Below, piece after piece: positions 10,553 to 18,433 of a DNA stretch of 56,168 bases. The DNA lies in the NCBI RefSeq assembly GCF_007644045.2, contig NZ_VMDW02000112.1:1-56168 (forward strand). The letters run 5' to 3'. A program made the position numbers and the translations under genes. Below the pieces are notes generated by a model that saw only the letters and a list, made by a program, of their open reading frames with translations, had not been told where the DNA came from and made no database searches. Numbering within the stretch: position 1 is the first letter of the stretch; each line of letters starts with the position of its first letter. The stretch is from Vogesella urethralis (lineage in GTDB: Bacteria > Pseudomonadota > Gammaproteobacteria > Burkholderiales > Chromobacteriaceae).

Positions 10553-11263
10553 CTAGTCAGCCAGCGCAATCACCACCCGTTTGTTACGCGCGCCCTTGCT
10601 TTCGATTTTCTTCACCAGCACCTGGCCGATTTCACCGGTCTGGCGCACGTGTGTGCCGCCACAGGGCTGCAGGTCGATACCGTCGATGGCGATCAGGCGG
10701 ATCTCGGGCAGGTCCAGCGGCGGCGTCACCGACATGGTCTTGATCAGCTCGGGCTGCGCGCGCAGGGCCTCGCCGCTGGTCATCTGCACCGTTACCGCAT
10801 GGTTGGCCGCAATCAGCGCGTTCAGTTCGCGTTCGATGTGGTCGCGGTCCAGCTCCATGCCTTCCGGCAGGTCGAAATCCAGCCGGCCGCTATCGGCGGT
10901 GAGGTTGCCGCCAGTGACGCCGGCGCGGATCACGCACGACAGCAAGTGCAGGCAGGTGTGTACGCGCATGTGGCGATGGCGGCGCGCCCAGTCGAGCTGC
11001 AGCGTCACAGCACTACCGGCGGCCAGCTGCGGGCTGCCGGCGGCCAGCTGGTGCACGATCTCGCGGCTGGCCTTGTCGCGGCGGGTGTCGGTGATAGCCA
11101 GCTGGCTGCCATCGGCCAGTTGCAGCGTGGCCGTATCACCCGGTTGGCCGCCACCCAGCGGGTAGCACAGCGTGTCGGCCAGCACCAGGCCGCGCTCATC
11201 GTGGCTGAGGACGGTGGTGTGCAGCGTGGTCTGGTACGGGTCGAGGTAGAAACGTTCCGGCAT
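10553..11263 (-). CDS. alaX: Alanyl-tRNA editing protein (AlaX, stand-alone)
   Basis: Hydrolyses Ser-tRNA(Ala) and/or Gly-tRNA(Ala) made in error by AlaRS. The 236-aa product is the AlaXM type: an N-terminal beta-barrel with YPLGGGQPGDTA around residue 34 and the zinc editing core with HxxxH (HTCLH near residue 102) and CGGTH near residue 201. It has no aminoacylation domain. Start ATG at 11263 yields the canonical MPERFYLDPY. Repeat copy at 10802-10811. It is transcribed alone, divergent from rluA. Confidence 0.9.
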   Translation of the reverse strand: MPERFYLDPYQTTLHTTVLSHDERGLVLADTLCYPLGGGQPGDTATLQLADGSQLAITDTRRDKASREIVHQLAAGSPQLAAGSAVTLQLDWARRHRHMRVHTCLHLLSCVIRAGVTGGNLTADSGRLDFDLPEGMELDRDHIERELNALIAANHAVTVQMTSGEALRAQPELIKTMSVTPPLDLPEIRLIAIDGIDLQPCGGTHVRQTGEIGQVLVKKIESKGARNKRVVIALAD

Positions 11264-11406
11264 GGTGGGCTCTCTGCAGTCGGTGGAGGAAGCGTATGCC
11301 TATAGCGTGAGGCCGCGGTGTGCACATTTCAATAGGCGGTACGGTTTGCCGCTGCGCGTCAAAATGCCGGATAATCGCCGCCTGCTTTTTTGACCCTTGG
11401 CTGCCG

Positions 11407-12081
11407 ATGAGCTCACCGCACACGCTGGAACACTACAACCCGCCGCCCGATACCGGCCTGTCGTTGTTGTATCAGGACGACTACCTGCTGGTGGTGGACA
11501 AGCCGGCGGGCTTGCTGTCGGTGCCGGGGCGCGGCGAGGCGCGTCAGGATTGCCTGATCCAGCGTGTACAGCGGCGTGTGCCGGACGCGCTGATCGTGCA
11601 CCGGCTGGACATGGGCACCTCGGGTATCCTGCTGCTGGCGCGGGGGGAGGCGATGCAACGCACGCTGTCGATGGCATTTGCCGGCCGCCAGCTGCACAAG
11701 CGCTACGAGGCGATCGTCTGCGGCCAACTACAGCCCGCCAGCGGCGACATCCACCTGCCGCTGATTACCGACTGGCCCAACCGGCCGCGGCAGATTGTTG
11801 ACCACGCCATCGGCAAGCCGTCGCATACCGGCTACCAGGTACTGGCCTACGACGCCGAACGCGACGTCAGCCGCGTGTCGCTGACGCCGCATACCGGCCG
11901 CACCCACCAGCTGCGCGTGCACATGCAGGCACTGGGCCACCCGATCCTGGGCGACGGGCTGTACGCCACGCCGGAAGGCCTGGCCGCCGCGCCACGGCTG
12001 TTGCTGCACGCTTGCCAGCTGGGCCTGCCGCACCCGGTAAGCGGCGAATGGCTGCAACTGGACTGCCCGGCGCCGTTTTAG
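11407..12081 (+). CDS. rluA: RluA-family pseudouridine synthase (23S rRNA U746 / tRNA U32)
   Basis: The 224-aa product makes pseudouridine in RNA. The catalytic motif HRLDMGTSGILLLA (near residue 64) holds the essential Asp; the HRLDMxTSG form and the short length, without an S4 domain, match RluA rather than RluC/D. PHTGRTHQLRVHM and HPILGD follow as expected. The ATG at 11407 is chosen because residues encoded upstream have no family counterpart. The stop codon TAG (12079-12081) overlaps the opposite-strand stop of the convergent DUF456 gene by two bases, leaving no room for a terminator between them. Repeat copy at 11719-11728. Confidence 0.88.
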   Translation: MSSPHTLEHYNPPPDTGLSLLYQDDYLLVVDKPAGLLSVPGRGEARQDCLIQRVQRRVPDALIVHRLDMGTSGILLLARGEAMQRTLSMAFAGRQLHKRYEAIVCGQLQPASGDIHLPLITDWPNRPRQIVDHAIGKPSHTGYQVLAYDAERDVSRVSLTPHTGRTHQLRVHMQALGHPILGDGLYATPEGLAAAPRLLLHACQLGLPHPVSGEWLQLDCPAPF

Positions 12082-12569
12082 AACAGCAGCGCGGTGGCAA
12101 ACACCGCCAGCATGGCAAAAGCGCAGGCGATCTTGATCACGGTGCCGGCCAGAAAGCCGATGAAGGTAGCCACGCCCACCTTGCCCGCTTGCTGCAGCGA
12201 GCGGCGCGCCTGCAGCTCGCCGATGACGGCGCCGACGATGGGCCCGATGATGGCGCCCACCAAGCCCAGAAACATGCCGACCAAACCGCCGATGAAGGCG
12301 CCGATCAGCGCCTGCCGGCTGGCGCCGCTTTTCTGGGCGCCCAGAAAGCCGGCCAGGTTTTCCATCACCATGCCGAATACCGCCAGCACGGCGATGATGA
12401 TCAGTGCAGTACTGCCCACCACGGCAAATTCTCCCAGCCAGGCCGCCAGCAGCATGCCGCCGCCCAGCAGCGCCAGGCCGGGCAGGGCGGGGTAAATGGT
12501 ACCGGCCAGCCCGATCAGCATCATGATCACCGCCAGCGCGTAGCCGGCCCAGCTCCAGTCAAAGCTCAT
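12078..12569 (-). CDS. DUF456 family membrane protein
   Basis: A 163-aa, glycine- and alanine-rich hydrophobic protein with about four to five membrane spans. The repeated glycine-zipper-like stretch FIGGLVGMFLGLVGAIIGP around residue 90 and the N-terminal GLAGTIYPALPGLALL are typical of DUF456. No function is known. AAGGAG precedes the ATG at 12569. It is convergent with, and overlaps the stop of, rluA. Confidence 0.8.
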   Translation of the reverse strand: MSFDWSWAGYALAVIMMLIGLAGTIYPALPGLALLGGGMLLAAWLGEFAVVGSTALIIIAVLAVFGMVMENLAGFLGAQKSGASRQALIGAFIGGLVGMFLGLVGAIIGPIVGAVIGELQARRSLQQAGKVGVATFIGFLAGTVIKIACAFAMLAVFATALLF

Positions 12570-12598
12570 GCTTGCTCCTTATGTTGACCTTGCTAAGT

Positions 12599-12631
12599 AA
12601 AACGGCGCCGCCGGAAGTTCCGGGGCGCCGT
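12599..12631 (-). terminator. Intrinsic terminator of ppk
   Basis: ACGGCGCC (12602-12609) pairs with GGCGCCGT (12624-12631), with an inner CCGG/CCGG stem; on the minus strand it runs into TTTT. It lies 24 bp past the ppk stop and separates ppk from the DUF456 gene. Confidence 0.75.
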
Positions 12632-12654
12632 GGCGGCCAACCTTGCGCGAGTGC

Positions 12655-14712
12655 TTAGCCGGTGTATTCCAGCAGCAGCGTTTCCTGTGCACAACGGCCC
12701 TTGCCGCGGGCAACGCGGCGGCGGTAGCTGCCGTCCGATTGCATTTCCCAGGCGTTGGTATTGTCTTCCAGGTACATCTTCAGGCCTTCGCGGATGATGC
12801 GGCGCTTGAGCTTGGCGTCCAGGATAGGCACGCAGGTTTCGATGCGGCGGAAGAAGTTGCGGCCCATCCAGTCGGCGCTGGAGATGAACAGGTCTTCGGC
12901 CTTGTCGTTGTAGAAATAGAACACGCGGGTGTGTTCCAGGAAGCGGCCAACGATGGAGCGCACCGAGATGTTTTCCGACAGCCCTTCCACGCCCGGACGC
13001 AGCGCGCAGACGCCACGCACGATCAGCGTGATCTTCACCCCGGCCTGGCTGGCGCGGTACAGCGCACGGATCACCTGCGGCTCCAGCAGCGCGTTCATCT
13101 TGGCGATGATCTGCGCCGGGCGGCCGGCTTGTGCGTGCTCGATCTCGCGGTCGATGGCGCTGATGATCATGTTGTGCAGCGTGAACGGCGACTGGTACAG
13201 GTGCTTCAGTTCGCCGGCACGGCCCAGGCCGGTAATCTGCACGAACAGGTCGTTGACGTCGGTGGCAATTTCTTCGTTGCAGGTCAGCAGGCCGAAGTCG
13301 GTATACAGGCGGGCGGTACGCGGGTGGTAGTTACCGGTGCCCAGGTGCACGTAGCGGCGCAGCTGGCCTTCCTCGCGGCGCACCACCAGCAGCATCTTGG
13401 CGTGGATCTTGTAGCCGAACACGCCGTATACCACGTGGGCACCGGCGTCTTCCAGGCGGGTGGCCCAGCTGATGTTGGCCTCTTCGTCGAAGCGCGCCAT
13501 CAGCTCTACCACCACGGTCACTTGCTTGCCGGCGCGGGCGGCGGCGATCAGCGAGTCCATCAGTACCGAGTCGGTACCGGTGCGGTACACCGTCATCTTG
13601 ATGGCGACCACGGCCGGGTCGCTGGCGGCCTGGGTCAGCAGGTCGATCACCGGCTGGAAGGTCTGGAACGGGTGGTGCAGCAGGATGTCACCCTTGCGGA
13701 TGGCCTCGAACAGCGGGGTTTTCTTTTCCAGGATGGCCGGCAGCGTGGCCTGGAACGGCGCAAACTTGGTTTCCGGACGTTCGACGAAGTCTGGCACCTG
13801 CATCAGGCGCACCAGGTTTACCGGGCCGTCCACGCGGAAGACGTCCGGCTTTTGCAGGCCGAACGTGGTGAGCAGGAATTCTTCCATGTGTGCCGGGCAG
13901 GTGTCGGCAATCTCCAGCCGTACCGCGTCGCCGTACTGGCGCTGGCGCAGTTCGCCCTGCAGTGCGGTACGCAGGTTTTTCACGTCTTCGTCGTCTACCG
14001 ACAGGTCGCTGTCGCGGGTGACGCGGAACTGGTAGCAGCCTTTCACCAGCATGCCGGGGAACAGCTCTTGCACGTGCGAGTGCAGGATGGACGACAGGAA
14101 CACGAAGGTGTCGGCGCCGTCCGGGGCCAGCTCGGCCGGCAGCTTGATGACGCGCGGCAGGATGCGCGGCGCCTGCACGATGGCAATGCCGGACTCGCGG
14201 CCGAAGGCGTCGGTGCCTTCCAGCTCCACGATGAAGTTCAGGCTCTTGTTCAGCAGGCGCGGGAACGGGTGCGACGGGTCCAGACCGATAGGGGTAAGGA
14301 TGGGCATCAGCTCGCGGAAGAAGTAGTCGCTGATCCAGGCTTTCTGCGCGGCATCCCACTCGTTACGGCGCAGGAACAGGATGTTTTCGTCACGCAGTGC
14401 CGGGAAGATTTCCTCGCGCAGCAGGCGGTATTGCTCGCGCACCAGTTCGTGTGCCGCGGCCGATACCTTGGCCAGCGCCTCGGCCGGCGTGCTGCCGTCG
14501 GCCAGAATGCGGTCCGGCGTGATCTGGGCGGCTTCTTTCAGCCATGCCACGCGCACCTCGTAGAACTCGTCCATATTGGACGAAACGATGCACAGGAATT
14601 TCAGCCGCTCCAGGATGGGCAGGCGTTCTTCTTCAGCCTGTGCCATCACGCGGCGGTTGAATTCGATCAGGCCCAGTTCGCGGTTGAGGAGGTTGTCGTG
14701 TGGCGTGGTCAT
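12655..14712 (-). CDS. ppk: Polyphosphate kinase 1
   Basis: Reversibly transfers the gamma phosphate of ATP to inorganic polyphosphate at the membrane. The 685-aa length matches E. coli Ppk (688). The N-domain begins LLNRELGLIEFNRRV; the catalytic PLD-like core holds HAKMLLVVRREEG (near residue 430) and YVHLGTGNYHPRTARLYTDFG (near residue 450), which contains the histidine that is autophosphorylated in the family. FISSADWMGRNFFRRIE near 600 completes the second half of the core. No ppx follows. No strong ribosome site is seen before the ATG at 14712. Confidence 0.95.
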   Translation of the reverse strand: MTTPHDNLLNRELGLIEFNRRVMAQAEEERLPILERLKFLCIVSSNMDEFYEVRVAWLKEAAQITPDRILADGSTPAEALAKVSAAAHELVREQYRLLREEIFPALRDENILFLRRNEWDAAQKAWISDYFFRELMPILTPIGLDPSHPFPRLLNKSLNFIVELEGTDAFGRESGIAIVQAPRILPRVIKLPAELAPDGADTFVFLSSILHSHVQELFPGMLVKGCYQFRVTRDSDLSVDDEDVKNLRTALQGELRQRQYGDAVRLEIADTCPAHMEEFLLTTFGLQKPDVFRVDGPVNLVRLMQVPDFVERPETKFAPFQATLPAILEKKTPLFEAIRKGDILLHHPFQTFQPVIDLLTQAASDPAVVAIKMTVYRTGTDSVLMDSLIAAARAGKQVTVVVELMARFDEEANISWATRLEDAGAHVVYGVFGYKIHAKMLLVVRREEGQLRRYVHLGTGNYHPRTARLYTDFGLLTCNEEIATDVNDLFVQITGLGRAGELKHLYQSPFTLHNMIISAIDREIEHAQAGRPAQIIAKMNALLEPQVIRALYRASQAGVKITLIVRGVCALRPGVEGLSENISVRSIVGRFLEHTRVFYFYNDKAEDLFISSADWMGRNFFRRIETCVPILDAKLKRRIIREGLKMYLEDNTNAWEMQSDGSYRRRVARGKGRCAQETLLLEYTG

Positions 14713-14742
14713 GGTTTATGCAATGCTGGTAATGGGTGGTGC

Positions 14743-14765
14743 AAAAAAAGCCCTCGGACGAGGGC
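14743..14765 (-). terminator. Intrinsic terminator of yggX
   Basis: GCCCTCG/CGAGGGC stem with a two-base loop (or six pairs and four bases) running into seven T residues on the minus strand; it starts seven bases after the yggX stop. Confidence 0.85.
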
Positions 14766-14771
14766 GGGGGC

Positions 14772-15041
14772 TTATTGCTGCGGGGTAAAGCCGGCAACCT
14801 GGTCGGCGCCCTGGCCGTAGAAGTAGGCTTCCAGTTGCGCTGCCAGGTACTGGCGGGCACGCGCGTCAGCCAGGCTGAGGCGGTTTTCGTTGATCAGCAT
14901 GGTCTGGTAACGCAGCCAGCCTTGCCAGGCTTCCTTGGAAACGTCGGCGAAAACGCGCTGGCCCAGTGCGCCCGGCAGCGGCGGGAAGTCCATGCCTTCG
15001 GCTTCGCGACCGAGCTTAACGCAGTTAACCATTCTTGCCAT
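14772..15041 (-). CDS. yggX: Probable Fe(2+)-trafficking protein
   Basis: An 89-aa protein of the YggX family, linked to iron handling and oxidative protection of Fe-S proteins. It begins [17 protein letters not shown] with the conserved cysteine at residue 7, and contains DFPPLPG and [14 protein letters not shown], all family hallmarks; E. coli YggX has 91 aa. The ATG at 15041 has AAGGA upstream; the longer ORF start reads leader sequence. In many proteobacteria yggX neighbours mutY, but here it lies between argA and ppk. Confidence 0.93.
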   Translation of the reverse strand: MARMVNCVKLGREAEGMDFPPLPGALGQRVFADVSKEAWQGWLRYQTMLINENRLSLADARARQYLAAQLEAYFYGQGADQVAGFTPQQ

Positions 15042-15161
15042 GATGCATTCCTTGCTAAAAGTGGTGACACGATAGCTTTTTATTGTGTCACAGAGATGAC
15101 GGGTAACCAACCGTGACAGCAGCAGGGGTACGCCCCTGCCGCATCATTTTCTTGTGGCAGC

Positions 15162-16475
15162 TCAATCCTGCAGCGGTTTGATCAGCACCTTGGAGCGGCG
15201 GTTGTGGTTGTAGAGTTCCCGCCGTGCCGCCGGCAGGTCGTCCACGCTGGCGGGCAGGAAGCCGCGCTCGGCGAACCAGTGCGCCGTTTGCGTGGTGAGG
15301 ATGAACACTTTTTTCAGGCCGTGCAGCCGGGCCTGGTCTTCCACGTGCTTGAGCAGGCGGTCGCCGAAGCCGGCGTTGCGGCGCTCCTGGCTGATGGCCA
15401 GGCACGCCAGCTCGGCCATGCCGTCTTCGCGGAACGGCAGCATGGCTACGCAGCCGTAGATGCGCTCGTCGTGCTCCAGCACGGCGTAGTGGCGGATCTG
15501 CATTTCCAGGTGTTCGCGGCTGCGCTTGATCAGGATGCCTTGTTCCTGCAGCGGGCGGATCAGCGCCAGGATGTCACCCACGTCTTCGATGGTGGCTTCG
15601 CGTACCTTCACCAGCGAGTCGCGCGCGATCATGGTGCCGGTGCCGAAGTCGGTAAACAGCTCTACCAGCAGCGCGCCGTCTTCGTTGTGGCTGACCAGGT
15701 GCGAGCGCACCACGCCTTCGCGGGTGGCGCGGATGGCGTAGGGCAGGCTGATGCGTACTTCTTCGCTGTCGATGCCGCGCTGCGAGATGGTTTCGGCCTG
15801 TTCGGCCGAGATGGCGCTGTGCAGCACGCCATCGGCGTCCACCAGGCCATTGCTTTGCACCATGAAGATCAGCTTTTCCGCTTTCAGCTCGATAGCCGTC
15901 TGGCAGGCCACTTCTTCCATGGTCATGTTGAATGCTTCGCCGGTGGGCGAGTAGCCGATCAGCGACATCAGCACCAGCTCGCCCAGGTCCAGGCGCTTGT
16001 TGATGGCGGCGGTGTCGATCTTGCGCACGCGGCCGCTGAATTGCATGTCGGTACCGTCGATCACCCCTAGCGGCTGTGCGGTGACAAAGTTGCCACCCGC
16101 TACGCGCAGGCAGGCACCGTGCATCGGCGAATTGGGCATGCCCATCGACAGGAAGGCTTCCAGGTCGTGGCGTAGGCCACCCACGGCCGACTTCACCGCT
16201 TCCAGCGTTACCGCGTCGGTCACGCGGCGGCCGTTGTGGAACTGGCGCGGCACGCCGCGCAGGCGCAGTTGCTCTTCGATTTGCGGGCGGGCACCGTGCA
16301 CCAGCACCACGCGCACTCCCAGGCTGACCAGCAGGTTGATATCCTGCGCCAGACCGTACAGGTTGCCGCGTGCCAGGCATTCGCCATTGACGGCAATGAC
16401 GAAGGTCTTGCCGCGAAAATTATTGATGTAGGGTGCTGCTTCGCGGAAAGCCAGCACGAAATCGGGATGCAGCAT
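15162..16475 (-). CDS. argA: Amino-acid N-acetyltransferase (N-acetylglutamate synthase)
   Basis: Catalyses acetyl-CoA plus glutamate to N-acetylglutamate, the first step of arginine synthesis. The 437-aa product is the classical two-domain ArgA: an N-terminal amino-acid kinase-like domain (VLVHGARPQIEEQL near residue 60) that carries feedback control in the family, and a C-terminal GNAT domain (REATIEDVGDILALI near residue 290, ACLAISQERRNAGFGDRLL near 365). ATG 16475 is chosen because GGAG lies 8 bases upstream; a TTG at 16487 would overlap that site. A hairpin with GCAGGGG/CCCCTGC arms follows at about 15122-15139 but lacks a T-run. Confidence 0.92.
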   Translation of the reverse strand: MLHPDFVLAFREAAPYINNFRGKTFVIAVNGECLARGNLYGLAQDINLLVSLGVRVVLVHGARPQIEEQLRLRGVPRQFHNGRRVTDAVTLEAVKSAVGGLRHDLEAFLSMGMPNSPMHGACLRVAGGNFVTAQPLGVIDGTDMQFSGRVRKIDTAAINKRLDLGELVLMSLIGYSPTGEAFNMTMEEVACQTAIELKAEKLIFMVQSNGLVDADGVLHSAISAEQAETISQRGIDSEEVRISLPYAIRATREGVVRSHLVSHNEDGALLVELFTDFGTGTMIARDSLVKVREATIEDVGDILALIRPLQEQGILIKRSREHLEMQIRHYAVLEHDERIYGCVAMLPFREDGMAELACLAISQERRNAGFGDRLLKHVEDQARLHGLKKVFILTTQTAHWFAERGFLPASVDDLPAARRELYNHNRRSKVLIKPLQD

Positions 16476-16565
16476 GGGCAGCTCCAAACAGCTGAGGCCG
16501 GAAAAAACGCAAGAGTAGCAGGAATGCCGTTGCCCTGATATGGCATGGCTGTTACGACAGGTAAG

Positions 16566-16575
16566 GTTGGCCGCA
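16566..16575 (+). repeat. GTTGGCCGCA repeat, intergenic
   Basis: Exact copy in the AAGGTTGGCCGCA form, between the small unknown gene at 16590 (just past its stop) and argA. Confidence 0.9.
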
Positions 16576-16589
16576 GGCGTCGGCGCGGC

Positions 16590-16979
16590 TTATTTTTCCA
16601 GCCGCAGTTCTTCCGGGGTCTCGTCCTGGTCGCCGTGCGGGTGCTGCTGGTACAAGCGGGAAAACGCCTCGCGCCCCTTGGTGGCGGTGGGCGGGCATTG
16701 CAGGTTGTCCAGCTGTACCTGTTCGCAGTAACAGGCGAGGTGGCATTGCAGGCGGTGGATAGGGTGCGCGGCAAGGTGGATGCCGGCCTGGTCGAGGACC
16801 GCCAGCAGTTGCACCAGCGATTGCTGCGGCAGGGCGTACAGCAGGGTGAGTTGGCCGCTCTGAACGTCGGCACGGGTACGAATGCCGCACTGCTCGGCCA
16901 GCAAATGCGCGGCGTGTGCGGTCTGGCTGGGCTCGGCCAGCCTCAGCGTGCGGCATTTGAAATGGTCGGCGGTCTGCAT
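16590..16979 (-). CDS. Conserved-looking protein of unknown function
   Basis: A 129-aa soluble protein that I do not recognise. It has two cysteines early (FKCRTLRL, EQCGIRT) and a short alternation of strand- and helix-like segments (LTLLYALPQQSLVQLLAVLDQAGIHL) that could form a ferredoxin-like fold, followed by a hydrophilic tail ending PEELRLEK. Codon use matches the neighbours, and the frame is the only plausible one here. ATG 16979 is preferred because GGGAG lies about 8 bases upstream; an in-frame ATG at 17006 would add nine residues. Both ATGs fall in the arms of an 8-bp inverted repeat with the ribosome site in its loop. It follows ctpA by 37 bp on the same strand and may be the last gene of that operon. 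Confidence 0.65.
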   Translation of the reverse strand: MQTADHFKCRTLRLAEPSQTAHAAHLLAEQCGIRTRADVQSGQLTLLYALPQQSLVQLLAVLDQAGIHLAAHPIHRLQCHLACYCEQVQLDNLQCPPTATKGREAFSRLYQQHPHGDQDETPEELRLEK

Positions 16980-17006
16980 GGCGTGCTCCCGGACGGAACA
17001 CGCCAT
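16978..17006 (-). promoter_or_regulatory. Inverted repeat masking a start codon
   Basis: ATGGCGTG (16978-16985) and CACGCCAT (16999-17006) are perfect reverse complements. On the minus-strand mRNA, the start codon of the 129-aa gene lies at the 3' edge of this stem and the GGGAG ribosome site in its loop. Translation of this gene could depend on ribosomes arriving from ctpA. Confidence 0.4.
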
Positions 17007-17015
17007 GCATGCCCG

Positions 17016-18413
17016 TCAGTTGCCGGCTTTCTTCAGCAGGATCTGCTGCACTTTCAGTACATTCAAGGCCTGATTGAGCTGGGTGTCAACCGGCTTGCCC
17101 TCGTCGTCAACGGCCGGTTTGGCCGCCGGTTTGGCGGCTGGTGTCGTGGTGCCAGCCTTGCTGTTGGCCGGTTTGGCGGCCGGTGCGGCTTCTTCGCCCG
17201 TCGGGTTGCTCAGGTGCTTTTCCAGATCGGCTTCGCGGATGCGGATGCCGCTGTTTTCGCTACCGTCCTCGGCGATGATGTCCGGCGTGATGCCCTTGGC
17301 CTGGATGGAGCGACCGCTCGGGGTGAAGTAACGGGCCGTGGTGAGCTTGATGCCACCTTCGTTGGACAGCGGCAGTACCGACTGTACCGAGCCCTTGCCG
17401 AAGGTTTGCGTGCCGACGATCAAGGCGCGCTTGTGGTCTTGCAGGGCGCCGGCCACGATTTCGGAAGCCGAAGCGGAGCCGCCGTTGACCAGCACCACCA
17501 GCGGCACGGTTTTCAGTTCGGCCGGGGTTTTGGCGTAGTAGTCCGGAGTGTTGCCGCGAAGGTAGTACTTGCTGTTGGCGTACAGGCGCATCTGCGCATC
17601 GGCAACGCGGCCTTCGGTGTACACCACCAGCGCGTCTTTGGGCAGGAAGGCGCTGGAAACGCCGACTGCACCGTTCAGCAGGCCGCCCGGGTCGTCACGC
17701 AGGTCCAGCACCAGGCCTTTCAGCGGTGCCTTGTTGTCCTTGTACAGGCCGCTCAGCGCCTGGGCGAAGTTCTCGACCGTGTGTTCCTGGAACTGGGCCA
17801 CCCGCACGTAGCCGAAGCCCGGCTCCAGCAGGCGCGATTTCACGCTCTTGGTCTGGATGACGGCGCGGGTGAGGGTAAAGACCAGCGGTTTGGATTCGGT
17901 CTTGCGGGCGATGGTGAGCGTTACCTTGGTGCCCGGCTTGCCGCGCATGCGCTTGACCGCGTCGTTCAGCGACAGGCCGCGTACCGGGGTGTCGTCGATC
18001 TTCACGATCAGGTCGCCGCTCTTGATGCCGGCCTTCTGTGCTGGCGTGTCTTCGATGGGGGCTACCACTTTCACCAGGCCGTCTTCGGCGCCGATCTCGA
18101 TGCCCAGGCCGCCGAACTCGCCCTGGGTGCCTTCGCGGAATTCCTTGAAAGCCTGCGGATCGAAGTAGTCCGAATGCGGGTCGAGGCCGGACAGCATGCC
18201 CTTGATCGCTTCGTTGATCAGCTTTTTGTCTTCGACCGGCTCGACGTAGTCCTGCTTGATGCGGCCGAACACCTCGGCAAAGATGCGCAGCTCGCTCAGC
18301 GGCAGCACGCTGTCGTTCTTGTCGGCAAACGCCTGCACGCTGAGGGTGAGGGCACCGCCCAGTACGGCACCGGTGGTCATCAGGGCTAGCTTGCTTGTAC
18401 GTGATAGGGTCAT
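17016..18413 (-). CDS. ctpA: Carboxy-terminal processing protease (S41 family)
   Basis: A periplasmic serine protease of the CtpA/Prc group that trims proteins at the C-terminus and often controls cell-wall hydrolases. The 465-aa product has an N-terminal signal/anchor (SKLALMTTGAVLGGALTLSV), a PDZ domain (FGGLGIEIG to IDDTPVRGLSL, about residues 98-165) and the S41 core with NGGSASASEI (catalytic Ser near 312) and FGKGSVQ (catalytic Lys near 338). The C-terminus is an Ala/Pro/Lys-rich linker and a short helix. It lies 20 bp after envC in the gpmI-envC-ctpA operon, which fits a role in regulating peptidoglycan splitting. Confidence 0.92.
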   Translation of the reverse strand: MTLSRTSKLALMTTGAVLGGALTLSVQAFADKNDSVLPLSELRIFAEVFGRIKQDYVEPVEDKKLINEAIKGMLSGLDPHSDYFDPQAFKEFREGTQGEFGGLGIEIGAEDGLVKVVAPIEDTPAQKAGIKSGDLIVKIDDTPVRGLSLNDAVKRMRGKPGTKVTLTIARKTESKPLVFTLTRAVIQTKSVKSRLLEPGFGYVRVAQFQEHTVENFAQALSGLYKDNKAPLKGLVLDLRDDPGGLLNGAVGVSSAFLPKDALVVYTEGRVADAQMRLYANSKYYLRGNTPDYYAKTPAELKTVPLVVLVNGGSASASEIVAGALQDHKRALIVGTQTFGKGSVQSVLPLSNEGGIKLTTARYFTPSGRSIQAKGITPDIIAEDGSENSGIRIREADLEKHLSNPTGEEAAPAAKPANSKAGTTTPAAKPAAKPAVDDEGKPVDTQLNQALNVLKVQQILLKKAGN

Positions 18414-18433
18414 GTTCAGTGTCTCTGCCCGGG

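Noticed and set aside
12643-14820. 725-aa plus-strand frame opposite ppk
   Set aside because: A mirror frame of a GC-rich gene; ppk has clear family motifs, the mirror has none. The same applies to long frames opposite potF, gpmI, htpG, flhA, mtaD and the GGDEF-EAL gene.
15122-15139. GCAGGGG/CCCCTGC hairpin as terminator of argA
   Set aside because: No T-run on the minus strand; function unclear.
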